In this document: positions 50,229-61,784 of the stretch, in pieces | Position numbering within the stretch: the first letter of the stretch is position 1 | Layout: each line of letters opens with the position of its first letter | Assembly (NCBI RefSeq): GCF_051014445.1 | Contig: NC_135136.1 | Coordinates: 11,674,001-11,738,000 of the forward strand | DNA from: Colletes latitarsis | Lineage: Eukaryota; Arthropoda; Insecta; Hymenoptera; Colletidae | Reading direction: 5' to 3' | DNA length: 64,000 nucleotides | Notes under the pieces: model-generated | Databases searched by the model: none | What the model was told of the DNA's origin: nothing | Seen by the model: only the letters and a program-made list of their open reading frames with translations | Translations under genes and position numbers: made by a program

Positions 50229-51290
50229 AACCTGGTCCCGATTAATATTGTAGAGGATAACGCCGGTTATGTCTGGGTTAGTTCTGGTATTTGCAATCAT
50301 CTGGCTCATACATTCGCGTTTTTCGCATACTTCTTTGCCAGATCCTGGGTTTTTTCTGGTTTGGATCCCGTCGTAATGTCGTTCCACACCGAAGCAGTCA
50401 ATTAAACCTGGTTGCGATGAATATTTTGGAGGATAACGCTGGTTATGCTTGGGCTAGTTCTGGTATTTGCAATCATCTGGCTCGTACTTTCGCATTTTTC
50501 GCATACTTGTTGGCAAGATCATGGGCTTTTTTTGGTTTGGATCACGTAGTAATGTGGTACCACACTGAAACAGTCAATAAAAGCTGGTTCCGAATAGTAT
50601 TTTAGAGGATAGCGCAGGTTACGTCTGGGTTAGTTCTGGTATTTGCAATCATCTGGCTCATACATTTGCGTTTTTCGCATACTTCTTTGCCAGATCCTGG
50701 GTTTTTTCTGGTTTGGATCCCGTCGTAATGTCGTTCCACACCGAAGCAGTCAATTAAACCTGGTTGCGATGAATATTTTGGAGGATAACGCTGGTTATGC
50801 TTGGGTTAGTTCTGGTATTTGCAATCATCTGGCTCATACTTTCGCGTTTTTCGCGTACTTGTTGGCCAGTTCCTCGGCTTTTTTTGGTTTGGATCACGTA
50901 GTAATGTGGTACCACACTGAAACAGTCAATTAAACCTGGTCCCGATTAATATTGTAGAGGATAACGCCGGTTATGTCTGGGTTAGTTCTGGTATTTGCAA
51001 TCATCTGGCTCATACATTCGCGTTTTTCGCAGACTTCTTTGCCAGATCCTGGGTTTTTTCTGGTTTGGATCCCGTCGTAATGTCGTTCCACACCGAAGCA
51101 GTCAATTAAACCTGGTTGCGATGAATATTTTGGAGGATAACGCTGGTTATGCTTGGGCTAGTTCTGGTATTTGCAATCATCTGGCTCGTATTTTCGCATT
51201 TTTCGCATACTTGTTGGCAAGATCCTGGCCTTTTTCTGGCTTGGACCACGTAGTAATGAGGTACCACACTGACAGAGTCAATTAAACCTG
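50229..51290. repeat. 352-bp dimer higher-order repeat (three copies)
   Basis: Three successive copies of a two-monomer unit start near 50291, 50643 and 50995, exactly 352 bp apart. The first monomer has CATACATTCGCGTTTTTCGC (CATACATTTGCG in copy 2), TTCTTTGCCAGATCC and GTCGTTCCACACCGAAGC. The second begins GATGAATATTTTGGAGG with TTATGCTTGGGC or TTATGCTTGGGT and ends with one of three different tails: CAAGATCATGGGC, CCAGTTCCTCGGC or CAAGATCCTGGCC. The changing tails show that conversion has acted inside the dimer. Confidence 0.82.
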
Positions 51291-51822
51291 GTTCCGATTA
51301 ATATTTTAGAAGATAACGCTGGTTATATCTGGGTTATTTCTGGTATTTGCAATCATCTGGCTCATACTTTCGCAATTTTCGCGTACTTGTTGGCCAGATC
51401 TTGGGTTTTTTGTGGTTTGGATCCCGTCGTAGTGTGGTTCCACACCGAAGCAGTCAAATAAACCTGGTTCCGATGAATATTTTGGAGGATAACCCTGGTT
51501 ATGTTTGGGTTTGTTGTGGTATTTGCAATCATCTGGCTCGTACTTTCGCATTTTTCGCATACTTGTAGGCAAGATCCTGGCCTTTTTCTGGTTTGGATCA
51601 CGTAGTAATGCGGTACCACAACGAAACAGTCAATAAAAGCTGGTTCCGAATAGTATTTTAGAGGATAGCGCAGGTTACGTCTGGGTTAGTTCTGGTATTT
51701 GCAATCATCTGGCTCATACTTTCGCATTTTTCGCATACTTGTTGGCCAGACCCTGGCCTTTTTCTGGCTTGGACCACGTAGTAATGAGGTACCACACTGA
51801 CAGAGTCAATTAAACCTGGTTG
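51291..51822. repeat. Mixed A monomers between dimer run and single-monomer run
   Basis: About three monomers. The first half matches 46554-46900. Near 51616 the dyad context reads GCGGTACCACAACGAAAC, a variant uncommon elsewhere. Monomers with GAGGTACCACACTGACAGAG (also near 46507, 51258, 51786, 51964 and 52140) cluster here, so this variant is spreading locally. Confidence 0.7.
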
Positions 51823-52175
51823 CGATGAATATTTTGGAGGATAACGCTGGTTATGCTTGGGCTAGTTCTGGTATTTGCAATCATCTGGCTCGTATTTTCG
51901 CATTTTTCGCATACTTGTTGGCAAGATCCTGGCCTTTTTCTGGCTTGGACCACGTAGTAATGAGGTACCACACTGACAGAGTCAATTAAACCTGGTTGCG
52001 ATGAATATTTTGGAGGATAACGCTGGTTATGCTTGGGCTAGTTCTGGTATTTGCAATCATCTGGCTCGTATTTTCGCATTTTTCGCATACTTGTTGGCAA
52101 GATCCTGGCCTTTTTCTGGCTTGGACCACGTAGTAATGAGGTACCACACTGACAGAGTCAATTAAACCTGGTTCC
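51823..52175. repeat. Two adjacent, apparently identical A monomers
   Basis: The 176-bp unit beginning TGCGATGAATATTTTGGAGG, with TTATGCTTGGGC, CTCGTATTTTCGC and GAGGTACCACACTGACAGAG, occurs at about 51823-51998 and again directly after. I saw no difference between the two. The same unit is also present, with nearly the same sequence, at about 51115-51290. This is a very recent single-monomer duplication by slippage or unequal exchange. Confidence 0.82.
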
Positions 52176-52399
52176 GATTAATATTTTAGAAGATAACGCT
52201 GGTTATATCTGGGTTATTTCTGGTATTTGCAATCATCTGGCTCATACTTTCGCGTTTTTCGCGTACTTGTTGGCCAGTTCCTGGGCTTTTTTTGGTTTGG
52301 ATCACGTAGTAATGTGGTACCATACTGAAACAGGCAATTAAACCTGGTCCCGATTAATATTTTAGAGGATAACGCCGGTTATGTCTGGGTTAGGTCTGG

Positions 52400-53515
52400 T
52401 ATTTGCCCTCATCTGGCTCGTACCTTCGCATTTTTCGCATACTTGTAGGCAAGATCCTGGCCTTTTTCTGGTTTGGATCACGTAGTAATGCGGTACCACA
52501 CCGAAACAGTCAATTAAACCTGGTAGCGATTAATATTTTAGAGGATAACGCCGGTTATGTCTCGGTTAGGTCAGGGATTTGCCCTCATCTGGCTCGTACT
52601 TTCGCATTTATCGCATACTTGTTGGACTGATCCTGGCCTTTTTCTTGCTTGGATCACGTAGTAATTTGGTACCACACTGAAACAGTCAATTAAACCTGGT
52701 TCCGAGTAATTTTTTAGGGGATAACGCCGATTATGTCCGGGTTAGGTCTGGGATTTGCCGTCTTCTTGCTCGTGCCTTCGTATTTTTCGAATACTTGTTG
52801 GCCAGATCCTGGGTTTTTTCTGGTTTGGATCCCGTCGTAATGTGGTTCCACATCGAAGCAGTCAATTAAACCTGGTTGCGATTAATATTTTAGAGGATAA
52901 CGCCGGTTATGGCTCGGTTAGGTCAGGGATTTGCCCTCTTCTGGCTCGTACCTTCGCATTTTTCGCTTACTTGTTGGCAAGATCCTGGGCTTTTTTTGGT
53001 TTGGATCACGTAGTAATGTGGTACCACACTGAAACAGTCAATAAAAGCTGGTTCCGAATAGTATTTTAGAGGATAGCGCAGGTTACGTCTGGGTTAGTTC
53101 TGGTATTTGCAATCATCTGGCTCATACTTTCGCATTTTTCGCATACTTGTTGGCCAGACCCTGGCCTTTTTCTGGCTTGGACCACGTAGTAATGTGGTAC
53201 CACACTGAAACAGTCAATTAAACCTGGTTCCGTTTAATATTTTAGAGGATAACGCCGGTTATGTCTCGGTTAGGTCAGGGATTTGCCCTCATCTGGCTCG
53301 TACTTTCGCATTTATCGCATACTTGTTGGACTGATCCTGGCCTTTTTCTTGCTTGGATCACGTAGTAATTTGGTACCACACTGAAACAGTCAATTAAACC
53401 TGGTTCCGAGTAATTTTTTAGGGGATAACGCCGATTATGTCCGGGTTAGGTCTGGGATTTGCCGTCTTCTTGCTCGTGCCTTCGTATTTTTCGAATACTT
53501 GTTGGCCAGATCCTG
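52400..53515. repeat. Terminal part of array A
   Basis: About six monomers. About 52545-52815 recurs at 53249-53515 (offset 704 bp, four periods) with the rare TTGGACTGATCCTGG, TTTTTCTTGCTTGG, GTAATTTGGTACC, GAGTAATTTTTTAGGGG and TTCTTGCTCGTGCC. The last A monomer breaks off after CCAGATCCTG at 53515. The short 4-period repeat means the array end has been duplicated close to the junction. Confidence 0.8.
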
Positions 53516-53530
53516 AACCATTAAACCTGA
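53508..53530. other. A/B family junction with 49-bp deletion
   Basis: AGATCCTG at 53508-53515 belongs to an A monomer and is followed at once by AACCATTAAACCTG, which belongs to a B monomer. In intact monomers ATTAAACC starts 61 bases after AGATCC starts; here it starts 12 bases after, so 49 bp including the dyad are missing. CTGAA-type sequence is present on both sides of the expected break (B has CACTGAAACAGACC or CACTGCAACAGACC), so a short-homology join is plausible. The B side matches about 59931 onward. Confidence 0.85.
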
Positions 53531-55361
53531 TTTCGATTAATATTTTAGAGGATAACACACGTTAGGTCTGGGTTAGGTGGGGATTTGCCCTCATCAGACT
53601 CATACTTTCGCATTCTTCATATACTTCTTGAACAGATCCTGGGTTTTTTCTTGTTTCGATCACGTAGTAATGTGGTACCACACTGAAACAGTCAATTAAA
53701 CATGGTCTTGATAAATATTTTATAGGATAACGCAAGTTATGTCTGGGATAGGTCTGGGATTTACCCTCATCAGGGTCATATTTCCGCATTTTTCACATAC
53801 TTGTTGAACAGATCCTGGGATTTTTTCTGGTTTGGATCACGTAGTAATGTGGTACCACACTGAAACTCTCATTTAAACGTGGTTTCTGTCAATGTTTTAG
53901 AGGATAACACATGTTAGGACTAGGTTAGGTCTAGGATTTGCCCTCATCAGTCTCATACTTTCGCATTCTTCACATAATTCTAGAACAGATCCTGGGTTAG
54001 GTCTGGGTTAGGTCTGGGATTTGCCCTCATCAGGGTCATACTTTCGCAGTTTTAACATACATGGAAACCTGATCGATGGTTTTTTCTGCTTTGGATCACG
54101 TCGTAAAGTGGTACCACACTGAAACAGTCAATTATATCCGGTTTCGATCAATATTTTATAGGATAAGGCCAGTTAGGTCTGGGACAGGTCTGGGATTTGC
54201 CCTTATCAGGGTCATACTTTCGCAGTTTTAACATACATGTAAACCTGATCGATCGTTTTTTCTGGTTTGGATCACGTACTAACGTGGTACCACACTGAAC
54301 CTGTCCATTAAACCTGGTTTCGATTAATATTTTGGAGGATGACACACGTTAGGTCTAGGTTAGGTGGGGATTTGCCCTCATCAGGGTCATACTTTCGCAG
54401 TTTTAACATACATGTTGACCTGATCGAGGGTTTTTTCTGCATTGCATCACGTAGTAATGTGGTAAAACACTAAAACTGTCCATTAAAACTGGATTCGATC
54501 AATATTTTATAGGATAACGCAAGTTATGTCTGGGATAGGTCTGGGATTTGTCCTCATCAGGCTCATACTTTCGCGTTTTTCACATACTTGTTGAACAGAT
54601 CCTGGGTTTTTTCTGGTTTGGATCACGTAGTAATGTGGAACCACACTGAAACAGTCAATTAAACATGGTCTTGATAAATATTTTAGAGGATAACGCAAGT
54701 TAGGTCTGGGATAGGTCTGGGATTTGCCCTCATCAGGGTCATATTTTCGCATTTTTCACATACTTGTTGAACAGATCCTGGGATTTTTTCTGGTTTGGAT
54801 CACGTAGTAATGTGGTACCACACTGAAACAGTCAATTAAACCAGGTCTTGATAAATATTTCAGAGGATAACGCGTGTTAGGTCTGGGTTAGGTCTATGAT
54901 TTGCCCCCATCAGGCTCATACTTTCGCATATTTCTCATACTTGTTGGCCAGATCCCAGGCTTCCACTGGTTTGGATCACGTAGTAATGTGGTACCACACT
55001 GAAACAGTCAATTAAACCTGGTCTTGATAAATATTTTAGAGGATACCGCGTGTTAGGTCTGGGTTGGGTCTAGGATTTGCCCACATCAGGCTCATACTTT
55101 CGCATATTTCTAATACCTGTTTGCTAGATCCTGGGCCTTTTCTGGATCGGATCACGTAGTAATGTGGTACCACACTGAAACTCTCATTTAAACGTGGTTT
55201 CTGTCAATATTTTAGAGGATAACACATGTTAGGACTAGGTTAGGTCTAGGATTTGCCCTCATCAGTCTCATACTTTCGCATTCTTCACATAATTCTAGAA
55301 CAGATCCTGGTTTTTTTCTGGTTTCGATCACGTAGTAATGTGGTGCCACGCTGAAACAGAC
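53518..55361. repeat. Family B 1.85-kb block, copy 1 (partner 59931-61784)
   Basis: Ten to eleven monomers nearly identical to 59931-61784. The offset is 6413 bp before the 11-bp subrepeat at 53987 and 6424 bp after it. Shared rare features are TTAGGTGGGGATTTGCC, CATAATTCTAGAACAGATCC, ACATACATGGAAACCTGATC, GATAAGGCCAGTTAGG, GTACTAACGTGG, CAGGCTTCCACTGG and GTGGTGCCACGC. Copy 1 begins exactly at the A/B junction. The match ends after CTGAAACAGAC (55361), where one copy continues CATTAAACCAG and the other AATTAAACATG. Since 6.4 kb is not a whole number of periods here, the truncated monomers must lie between matching points. Confidence 0.85.
53987..54022. repeat. Truncated B monomer with two 11-bp units
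   Basis: AGATCCTGGG at 53987 should be followed by a T-rich tract and the dyad. Instead it runs straight into TTAGGTCTGGG of the next subrepeat, with 93 bp missing. The join creates two head-to-tail copies of GGGTTAGGTCT. CCTGGG and TCTGGG are similar at the break, which would allow recombination between them. The dyad is lost from this monomer. Confidence 0.85.
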
Positions 55362-58300
55362 CATTAAACCAGATTTCGATTAATATTTTGGAGGATAACA
55401 CACGTTAGGTCTAGGTTAGGTGGGGATTTGCCCTCATCAGGGTCATACTTTCGCGTTTTTCACATACTTGTTGAACAGATCCTGGGTTTTTTCTGGTTTG
55501 GATCACGTAGTAATGTGGAACCACACTGAAACAGACAATTAAACCTGGTCTTGACAATATTTTAGAGGATAACGCGTGTTAGGTCTGGGTTAGGTCTAGG
55601 ATTTGCCCTCATCAGGCTCATACTTTCGCATATTTCCCATACTTGTTGGCCAGATCCTAGGCTTCCACTGGTTTGGATCACGTAGTAATGTGGAACCACA
55701 CTGAAACAGACAATTAAACATGGTCTTGATAAATATTTTAGAGGATAACGCAAGGTATGTCTGGGATAGGCCAGGGATTTTCCCTCATCAGACACATACT
55801 TTCGCATTCTTCACATACTTGCTGAACTGATCCTGGGCTCTTCTGGATTGGATCACGTAGTAATGTGGTACCACACTGAAACTGTCAATTAAACCTGGTT
55901 TCCGTCAATATTTTACAGGATAACACATGTTAGATCCAGGTTAGGTCTAGGATTTGCCCTCATCAGCTTCATACTTTCGCATTCTTAACATACTTCTTGA
56001 ACAGATCCTGGGTGTTTTCTGTTTTCTTTCACGTAGTAATGTGGTACCACACTGAAACTGTCAATTAAACGTGGCTTCGATCAATATTTTAGAGGATAAC
56101 GCATGTTAGGTCTAGCTTAGGCCAGGGATTTGCCCTCATCAGGGTCATCCTTTCGCAGTTTTAATATACATGTTGACCAGAGCGAGGGTTTTTTCTGCTT
56201 TGGATCACGTAGCATAGTGGTACCACACTAAAACTGTCCAATAAAACAGGATTCGATCAATATTTTATAGGATAACGCATGTTATGTCTGAGATAGGTCT
56301 GGGATTTGCCCTCATCAGGCTCATTCTTTCGCGTTTTTCACATACTTGTTGAACAGATCCTGGGTTTTTTCTGGTTTGGATCAGGTAGTAATGTGGAACC
56401 ACACTGAAACAGTCAATTAAACATGGTCTTGATAAATATTTTAGAGGATAACGCATGTTAGGTCTAGCTTAGGCCAGGGATTTGCCCTCATCAGGGTCAT
56501 CCTTTCGCAGTTTTAACATACATGTTGACCAGAGCGAGGGTTTTTTCTGCTTTGGATCACGTAGCATAGTGGTACCACACTAAAACAGTCAATTAAACCT
56601 GGTTTCGATAAATATTTTAGAGGATAACGCAAGTTATGTCTGGGATAGGTCTGGGATTTGCCCTCATCAGGCTCATACTTTCGCGTTTTTCACAAACTTG
56701 TTGAAGAGATCCTGGGCTTTTTCTGGTTTGGATCACGTAGTAATGTTGTACCACACTGAAACTGTCATTTAAACGTGGTTTCCGTCAATATTTTTGAGGA
56801 TAACACATGTTAGGTCTAGGTTAGGTCTAGGATTTGCCCTCATCAGGCTCATACTTCCGCGTTTTTCACATACTTGTTGAACAGATACTAGGTTTTTTCT
56901 GGTTTGGATCACGTAGTAATGTGGTACCACACTGAAACAGTCAATTAAACATGGTCTTGATAAATATTTCAGAGGACAACGCATGTTAGGTCTGGGCTAG
57001 GTCTAGGATTTGCCCTCATCAGGCTCATACTTTCGCATATTTCTCATTCTTGTTGCCTAGATCCTGGGCTTTTTCTGCATTGGATCACGTAGTAATGTGG
57101 TACCACACTGAAACAGTCAATTAATCCTGGTTACGATCAATATTTTAGAGGATAACGAACTTTAGGACTAGGTTAGGCCAGGAATTTTCCCTCATCAGAC
57201 TCATACTTTCGCATTCTTCACATACTTCTTGAACAGATCCTGGGTTTTTTCTGGTTTGGATCACGTAGTAATGTGGTACCACACTGAAGCAGTCCATTAA
57301 ACCTGATTTCGATCAATATTTTAGAGGATAACGCACGTTAGGTCTGGGTTAGGTCTGGGATTTGCCCTCATCGGGCTCATACTTTCGCGTTTTTCACATA
57401 CTTGTTGAACAGATCCTGGGTTTTTTCTGGTTTGGATCACGTAGTAATGTGGAACAACACTGAAACAGTCAATTAAACATGGTCTTGATAAATATTTTAG
57501 AGGATAACGCGTGTTAGGTGTAGGTTAGGTCTAGGATTTGCCCTCATCAGGCTCATACTTTCGCATATTTCTCATACTTGTTGGCCAGATCCTAGGCTTC
57601 CACTGGTTTGGATCACGTAGTAATGTGGTACCACACTGAAACAGTCAATTAAACGTGGTCTCGATAGATATTTCAGAGGATAACGCGTGTTAGGTCTGGG
57701 TTAGGTCTAGGATTTGCCCTCATCAGGCTCATACTTTCGCATAACTCTCGTACTTGTTTGCTAGATCCTGGGCCTTTTCTGGATTGGATCACGTTGTAAT
57801 GTGGTACCACACTGAAACTGTCATTTAAACGTGGTTTCCCTCATATTTTAGAGGATAACACACGTTAGGTCTAGGTTAGGTCTAGGATTTGCCATCATCA
57901 GTCTCATCTTTCGCATTCTTCACATAATTCTTGAACAGATCCTGGGTTTTTTCTTGTTTCGATCACGTAGTAATGTGGGACCACACTCAAACAGACCATT
58001 AATACTGATTTCGATTATTATTTTAGAGGATAACACACGTTAGGTCTAGGTTAGGTCTGGGATTTGCCCTCATCAGGGTCATACTTTCGGAGTTTTAACA
58101 TACATGTTGACCTGATCGAGGGTTTTTTCTGCATTGGATCACGTAGTAAAGTGGTACCACACTAAAACTGTCCAATAAAACAGGATTCGATCAATATTTT
58201 ATAGGATAACGCATGTTATGTCTGAGATAGGTCTGGGATTTGCCCTCATCAGGCTCATACTTTCGCGATTTTCACATACTTGTTGAACAGATACTTGGTT

Positions 58301-59930
58301 TTTTTCTGGTTTGGATCACGTAGTAATGTGGTACCACACTGAAACAGTCAATTAAACATGGTCTTGATAAATATTTCAGAGGATAACGCATGTTAGGTCT
58401 GGGCTAGGTCTAGGATTTGCCCTCATCAGACTCATACTTTCGCATTCATCACATACTTGTTGAACAGATCCTGGGTGTTTTCTGTTTTCTTTCACGTAGT
58501 AATGTGGTACCACACTGGAACTGTCAATTAAACGTGGCTTCGATCAATATTTTAGAGGATAACGCATGTTAGGTCTAGCTTAGGCCAGGGATTTGCCCTC
58601 ATCAGGGTCATCCTTACGCAGTTTTAACATACATGTTGACCAGAGCGAGGGTTTTTTCTGCTTTGGATCACGTAGCATAGTGGTACCACACTAAAACAGT
58701 CAATTAAACCTGGTTTCGATAAACATTTTAGAGGATAACGCAAGTTATGTCTGGGATAGGTCTGGGATTTGCCCTCATCAGGCTCATACTTTCGCGTTTT
58801 TCACAAACTTGTTGAAGAGATCCTGGGTTTTTTCTGGTTGGGATCACGTAGTAATGTGGTACCACTCTGAAACAGTCAATTAAACCTGGTTTCGATTAAT
58901 ATTTTAGTGGATAACGCATGTTAGGTCTAGGTTAGCCTGGGATTTTCCCTCATCTGACTCATACTTTCGCATTCTTCACATACTTGTTGAACAGATCCTG
59001 GGTGTTTTCTGTTTTCTTTCACGTAGTAATGTGGTACCACACTGAAACAGTCGATTAAACCTGGTTTCGATCAATATTCTAGAGGATAACGCATGTTATG
59101 TCTAGGTTAAGCCAGGGATTTTCCCTCATCAGACTCATACTTTCGCATTCTTCACATACTTGTTGACGAGATCCTGGGCTTTTTCTGGTTTGGATCACGT
59201 AGTAATGTGGTACCACACTGAAACAGTCAATTAAACATGGTCTTGATAAATATTTTATAGGATAACGCAAGTTATGTCTGGGATAGGTCTGGGATTTGCC
59301 CTCATCAGGCTCATACTTTCGCATATTTCTCATACTTGTTGAACATATCCTGGGTTTTTTCTGGTTTGGATCACGTAGTAATGTGGTACCACACTGAAAC
59401 AGTCAATTAAACCTGGTTTCGATTAATATTTTAGTGGATAACGCATGTTAGGTCTAGGTTAGGCCTGGGATTTTCCCTCATCAGACTCATACTTTCGCAT
59501 TCTTCAGATACTTCTTGAACAGATCCTGGGTTTTTTCTGTTTTCATTCCCGTAGTAATGTGGTACCACACTGAAACAGTCGATTAAACCTGGTTTCGATC
59601 AATATTTTAGAGGATCACGCATGTTATGTCTAGGTTAGGCCAGGGATTTTCCCTCATCGGACTCATACTTTTGTATTCTTCACATACTTGTTGAACTGAT
59701 CCTGGGCTTTTCTGGATTGGATCACGTTGTAATGCTGTACCACACTGAAACTGTCATTTAAACGTGGTTTCCGTCAATATTTTAGAGGATAACACATGTT
59801 AGGTCTAGGTTAGGTCTAGGATTTGCACTCATCAGTCTCATACTTTCGCATTCTTTACATAATTCCTGAACAGATCCTGGGTTTTTTCTTGTTTCGATCA
59901 CGTAGTAATGTGGGACCACACTGCAACAGA
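55362..59930. repeat. Family B mosaic segment
   Basis: About 26 monomers. Recurrent variants include a GCTTAGGCCAGGG plus CAGAGCGAGGG plus GTAGCATAGTGG monomer at about 56105-56230, 56456-56580 and 58565-58690 (again near 62350), a TTTTCTGTTTTCTTTCACG monomer at about 56011, 58481 and 59001, and ACATGGTCTTGATAAATA with GTGGAACCACAC. About 55690-56390 matches about 61940-62640 (offset 6250 bp). The A-type TTGGCCAGATC motif survives in a few B monomers (for example 54945, 55640 and 57580), so B is not uniform. Confidence 0.8.
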
Positions 59931-61784
59931 CCATTAAACCTGATTTCGATTAATATTTTAGAGGATAACACACGTTAGGTCTGGGTTAGGTGGGGATTTG
60001 CCCTCATCAGACTCATACTTTCGCATTCTTCATATACTTCTTGAACAGATCCTGGGTTTTTTCTTGTTTCGATCACGTAGTAATGTGGTACCACACTGAA
60101 ACAGTCAATTAAACATGGTCTTGATAAATATTTTATAGGATAACGCAAGTTATGTCTGGGATAGGTCTGGGATTTACCCTCATCAGGGTCATATTTTCGC
60201 ATTTTTCACATACTTGTTGAACAGATCCTGGGATTTTTTCTGGTTTGGATCACGTAGTAATGTGGTACCACACTGAAACTCTCATTTAAACGTAGTTTCT
60301 GTCAATATTTTAGAGGATAACACATGTTAGGACTAGGTTAGGTCTAGGATTTGCCCTCATCAGTCTCATACTTTCGCATTCTTCACATAATTCTAGAACA
60401 GATCCTGGGTTAGGTCTGGGTTAGGTCTGGGTTAGGTCTGGGATTTGCCCTCATCAGGGTCATACTTTCGCAGTTTTAACATACATGGAAACCTGATCGA
60501 TGGTTTTTTCTGCTTTGGATCACGTCGTAAAGTGGTACCACACTGAAACAGTCAATTATATCCGGTTTCGATCAATATTTTATAGGATAAGGCCAGTTAG
60601 GTCTGGGACAGGTCTGGGATTTGCCCTCATCAGGGTCATACTTTTGCAGTTTTAACATACATGTAAACCTGATCGATCGTTTTTTCTGGTTTGGATCACG
60701 TACTAACGTGGTACCACACTGAACCTGTCCATTAAACCTGGTTTCGATTAATATTTTGGAGGATGACACACGTTAGGTCTAGGTTAGGTGGGGATTTGCC
60801 CTCATCAGGGTCATACTTTCGCAGTTTTAACATACATGTTGACCTGATCGAGGGTTTTTTCTGCATTGCATCACGTAGTAATGTGGTAAAACACTAAAAC
60901 TGTCCATTAAAACTGGATTCGATCAATATTTTATAGGATAACGCAAGTTATGTCTGGGATAGGTCTGGGATTTGTCCTCATCAGGCTCATACTTTCGCGT
61001 TTTTCACATACTTGTTGAACAGATCCTGGGTTTTTTCTGGTTTGGATCACGTAGTAATGTGGAACCACACTGAAACAGTCAATTAAACATGGTCTTGATA
61101 AATATTTTAGAGGATAACGCAAGTTAGGTCTGGGATAGGTCTGGGATTTGCCCTCATCAGGGTCATATTTTCGCATTTTTCACATACTTGTTGAACAGAT
61201 CCTGGGATTTTTTCTGGTTTGGATCACGTAGTAATGTGGTACCACACTGAAACAGTCAATTAAACCAGGTCTTGATAAATATTTCAGAGGATAACGCGTG
61301 TTAGGTCTGGGTTAGGTCTATGATTTGCCCCCATCAGGCTCATACTTTCGCATATTTCTCATACTTGTTGGCCAGATCCCAGGCTTCCACTGGTTTGGAT
61401 CACGTAGTAATGTGGTACCACACTGAAACAGTCAATTAAACCTGGTCTTGATAAATATTTTAGAGGATACCGCGTGTTAGGTCTGGGTTGGGTCTAGGAT
61501 TTGCCCACATCAGGCTCATACTTTCGCATATTTCTAATACCTGTTTGCTAGATCCTGGGCCTTTTCTGGATCGGATCACGTAGTAATGTGGTACCACACT
61601 GAAACTCTCATTTAAACGTGGTTTCTGTCAATATTTTAGAGGATAACACATGTTAGGACTAGGTTAGGTCTAGGATTTGCCCTCATCAGTCTCATACTTT
61701 CGCATTCTTCACATAATTCTAGAACAGATCCTGGTTTTTTTCTGGTTTCGATCACGTAGTAATGTGGTGCCACGCTGAAACAGA
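59931..61784. repeat. Family B 1.85-kb block, copy 2
   Basis: Partner of 53518-55361, intact on its left side: here the B monomer upstream is complete (CACACTGCAACAGACC), so this copy shows the ancestral context of the sequence that abuts A at 53516. Few base changes were seen, for example TTACTTTTGCAG near 60649 against TACTTTCGCAG, and CATTTAAACGTAG near 60288 against CATTTAAACGTGG. Confidence 0.84.
60400..60446. repeat. Truncated B monomer with three 11-bp units
   Basis: Same deletion join as at 53987, but with three copies of GGGTTAGGTCT in place of two, so 82 bp are missing against an intact monomer. The extra unit accounts for the whole change of offset from 6413 to 6424 bp between the two B blocks. 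This shows that the join came before the block duplication and that slippage followed in one copy. Confidence 0.86.

Larger units (their letters stand above)
1..53515. repeat. Satellite family A array, phase-perfect
   Basis: About 304 monomers of family A. Diagnostic A bases are GCCGGTTATGTC or GCTGGTTATGTC, CATCTGGCTC, and GTTGGCCAGATCC. From the dyad at 69 to the dyad at 53018 there are 301 periods of 176 bp with a total drift of only -27 bp, so no monomer is truncated. About 24 bp of that drift is explained by three short monomers (175, 175 and 174 bp) of the 12-mer unit at 27-43 kb. Monomers fall into several recurrent variants: GATCAC plus GTGGTACCAC; GATCCCGTAG plus GAAGTTCCAC; GATCCCGTCG plus GTGGTTCCAC or GTCGTTCCAC; GACCACGTAG plus GTGGTATCAC. 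These are shuffled in different orders along the array. Confidence 0.93.

Noticed and set aside
158..53069. Dozens of plus-strand open frames of 73-165 codons with a shared NILEDNAGYV motif
   Set aside because: They recur every 176 or 352 bp with the repeat, read the same DNA in two frames, and their starts and stops are set by monomer variants. No codon bias, promoter or other gene-like context is visible.
53995..54022. Telomere-like repeat (TTAGG in GGTTAGGTCTGG)
   Set aside because: The unit is an 11-mer derived from the satellite monomer and is present in only two to three copies; it is not TTAGGG, TTTAGGG or TTAGG in tandem.
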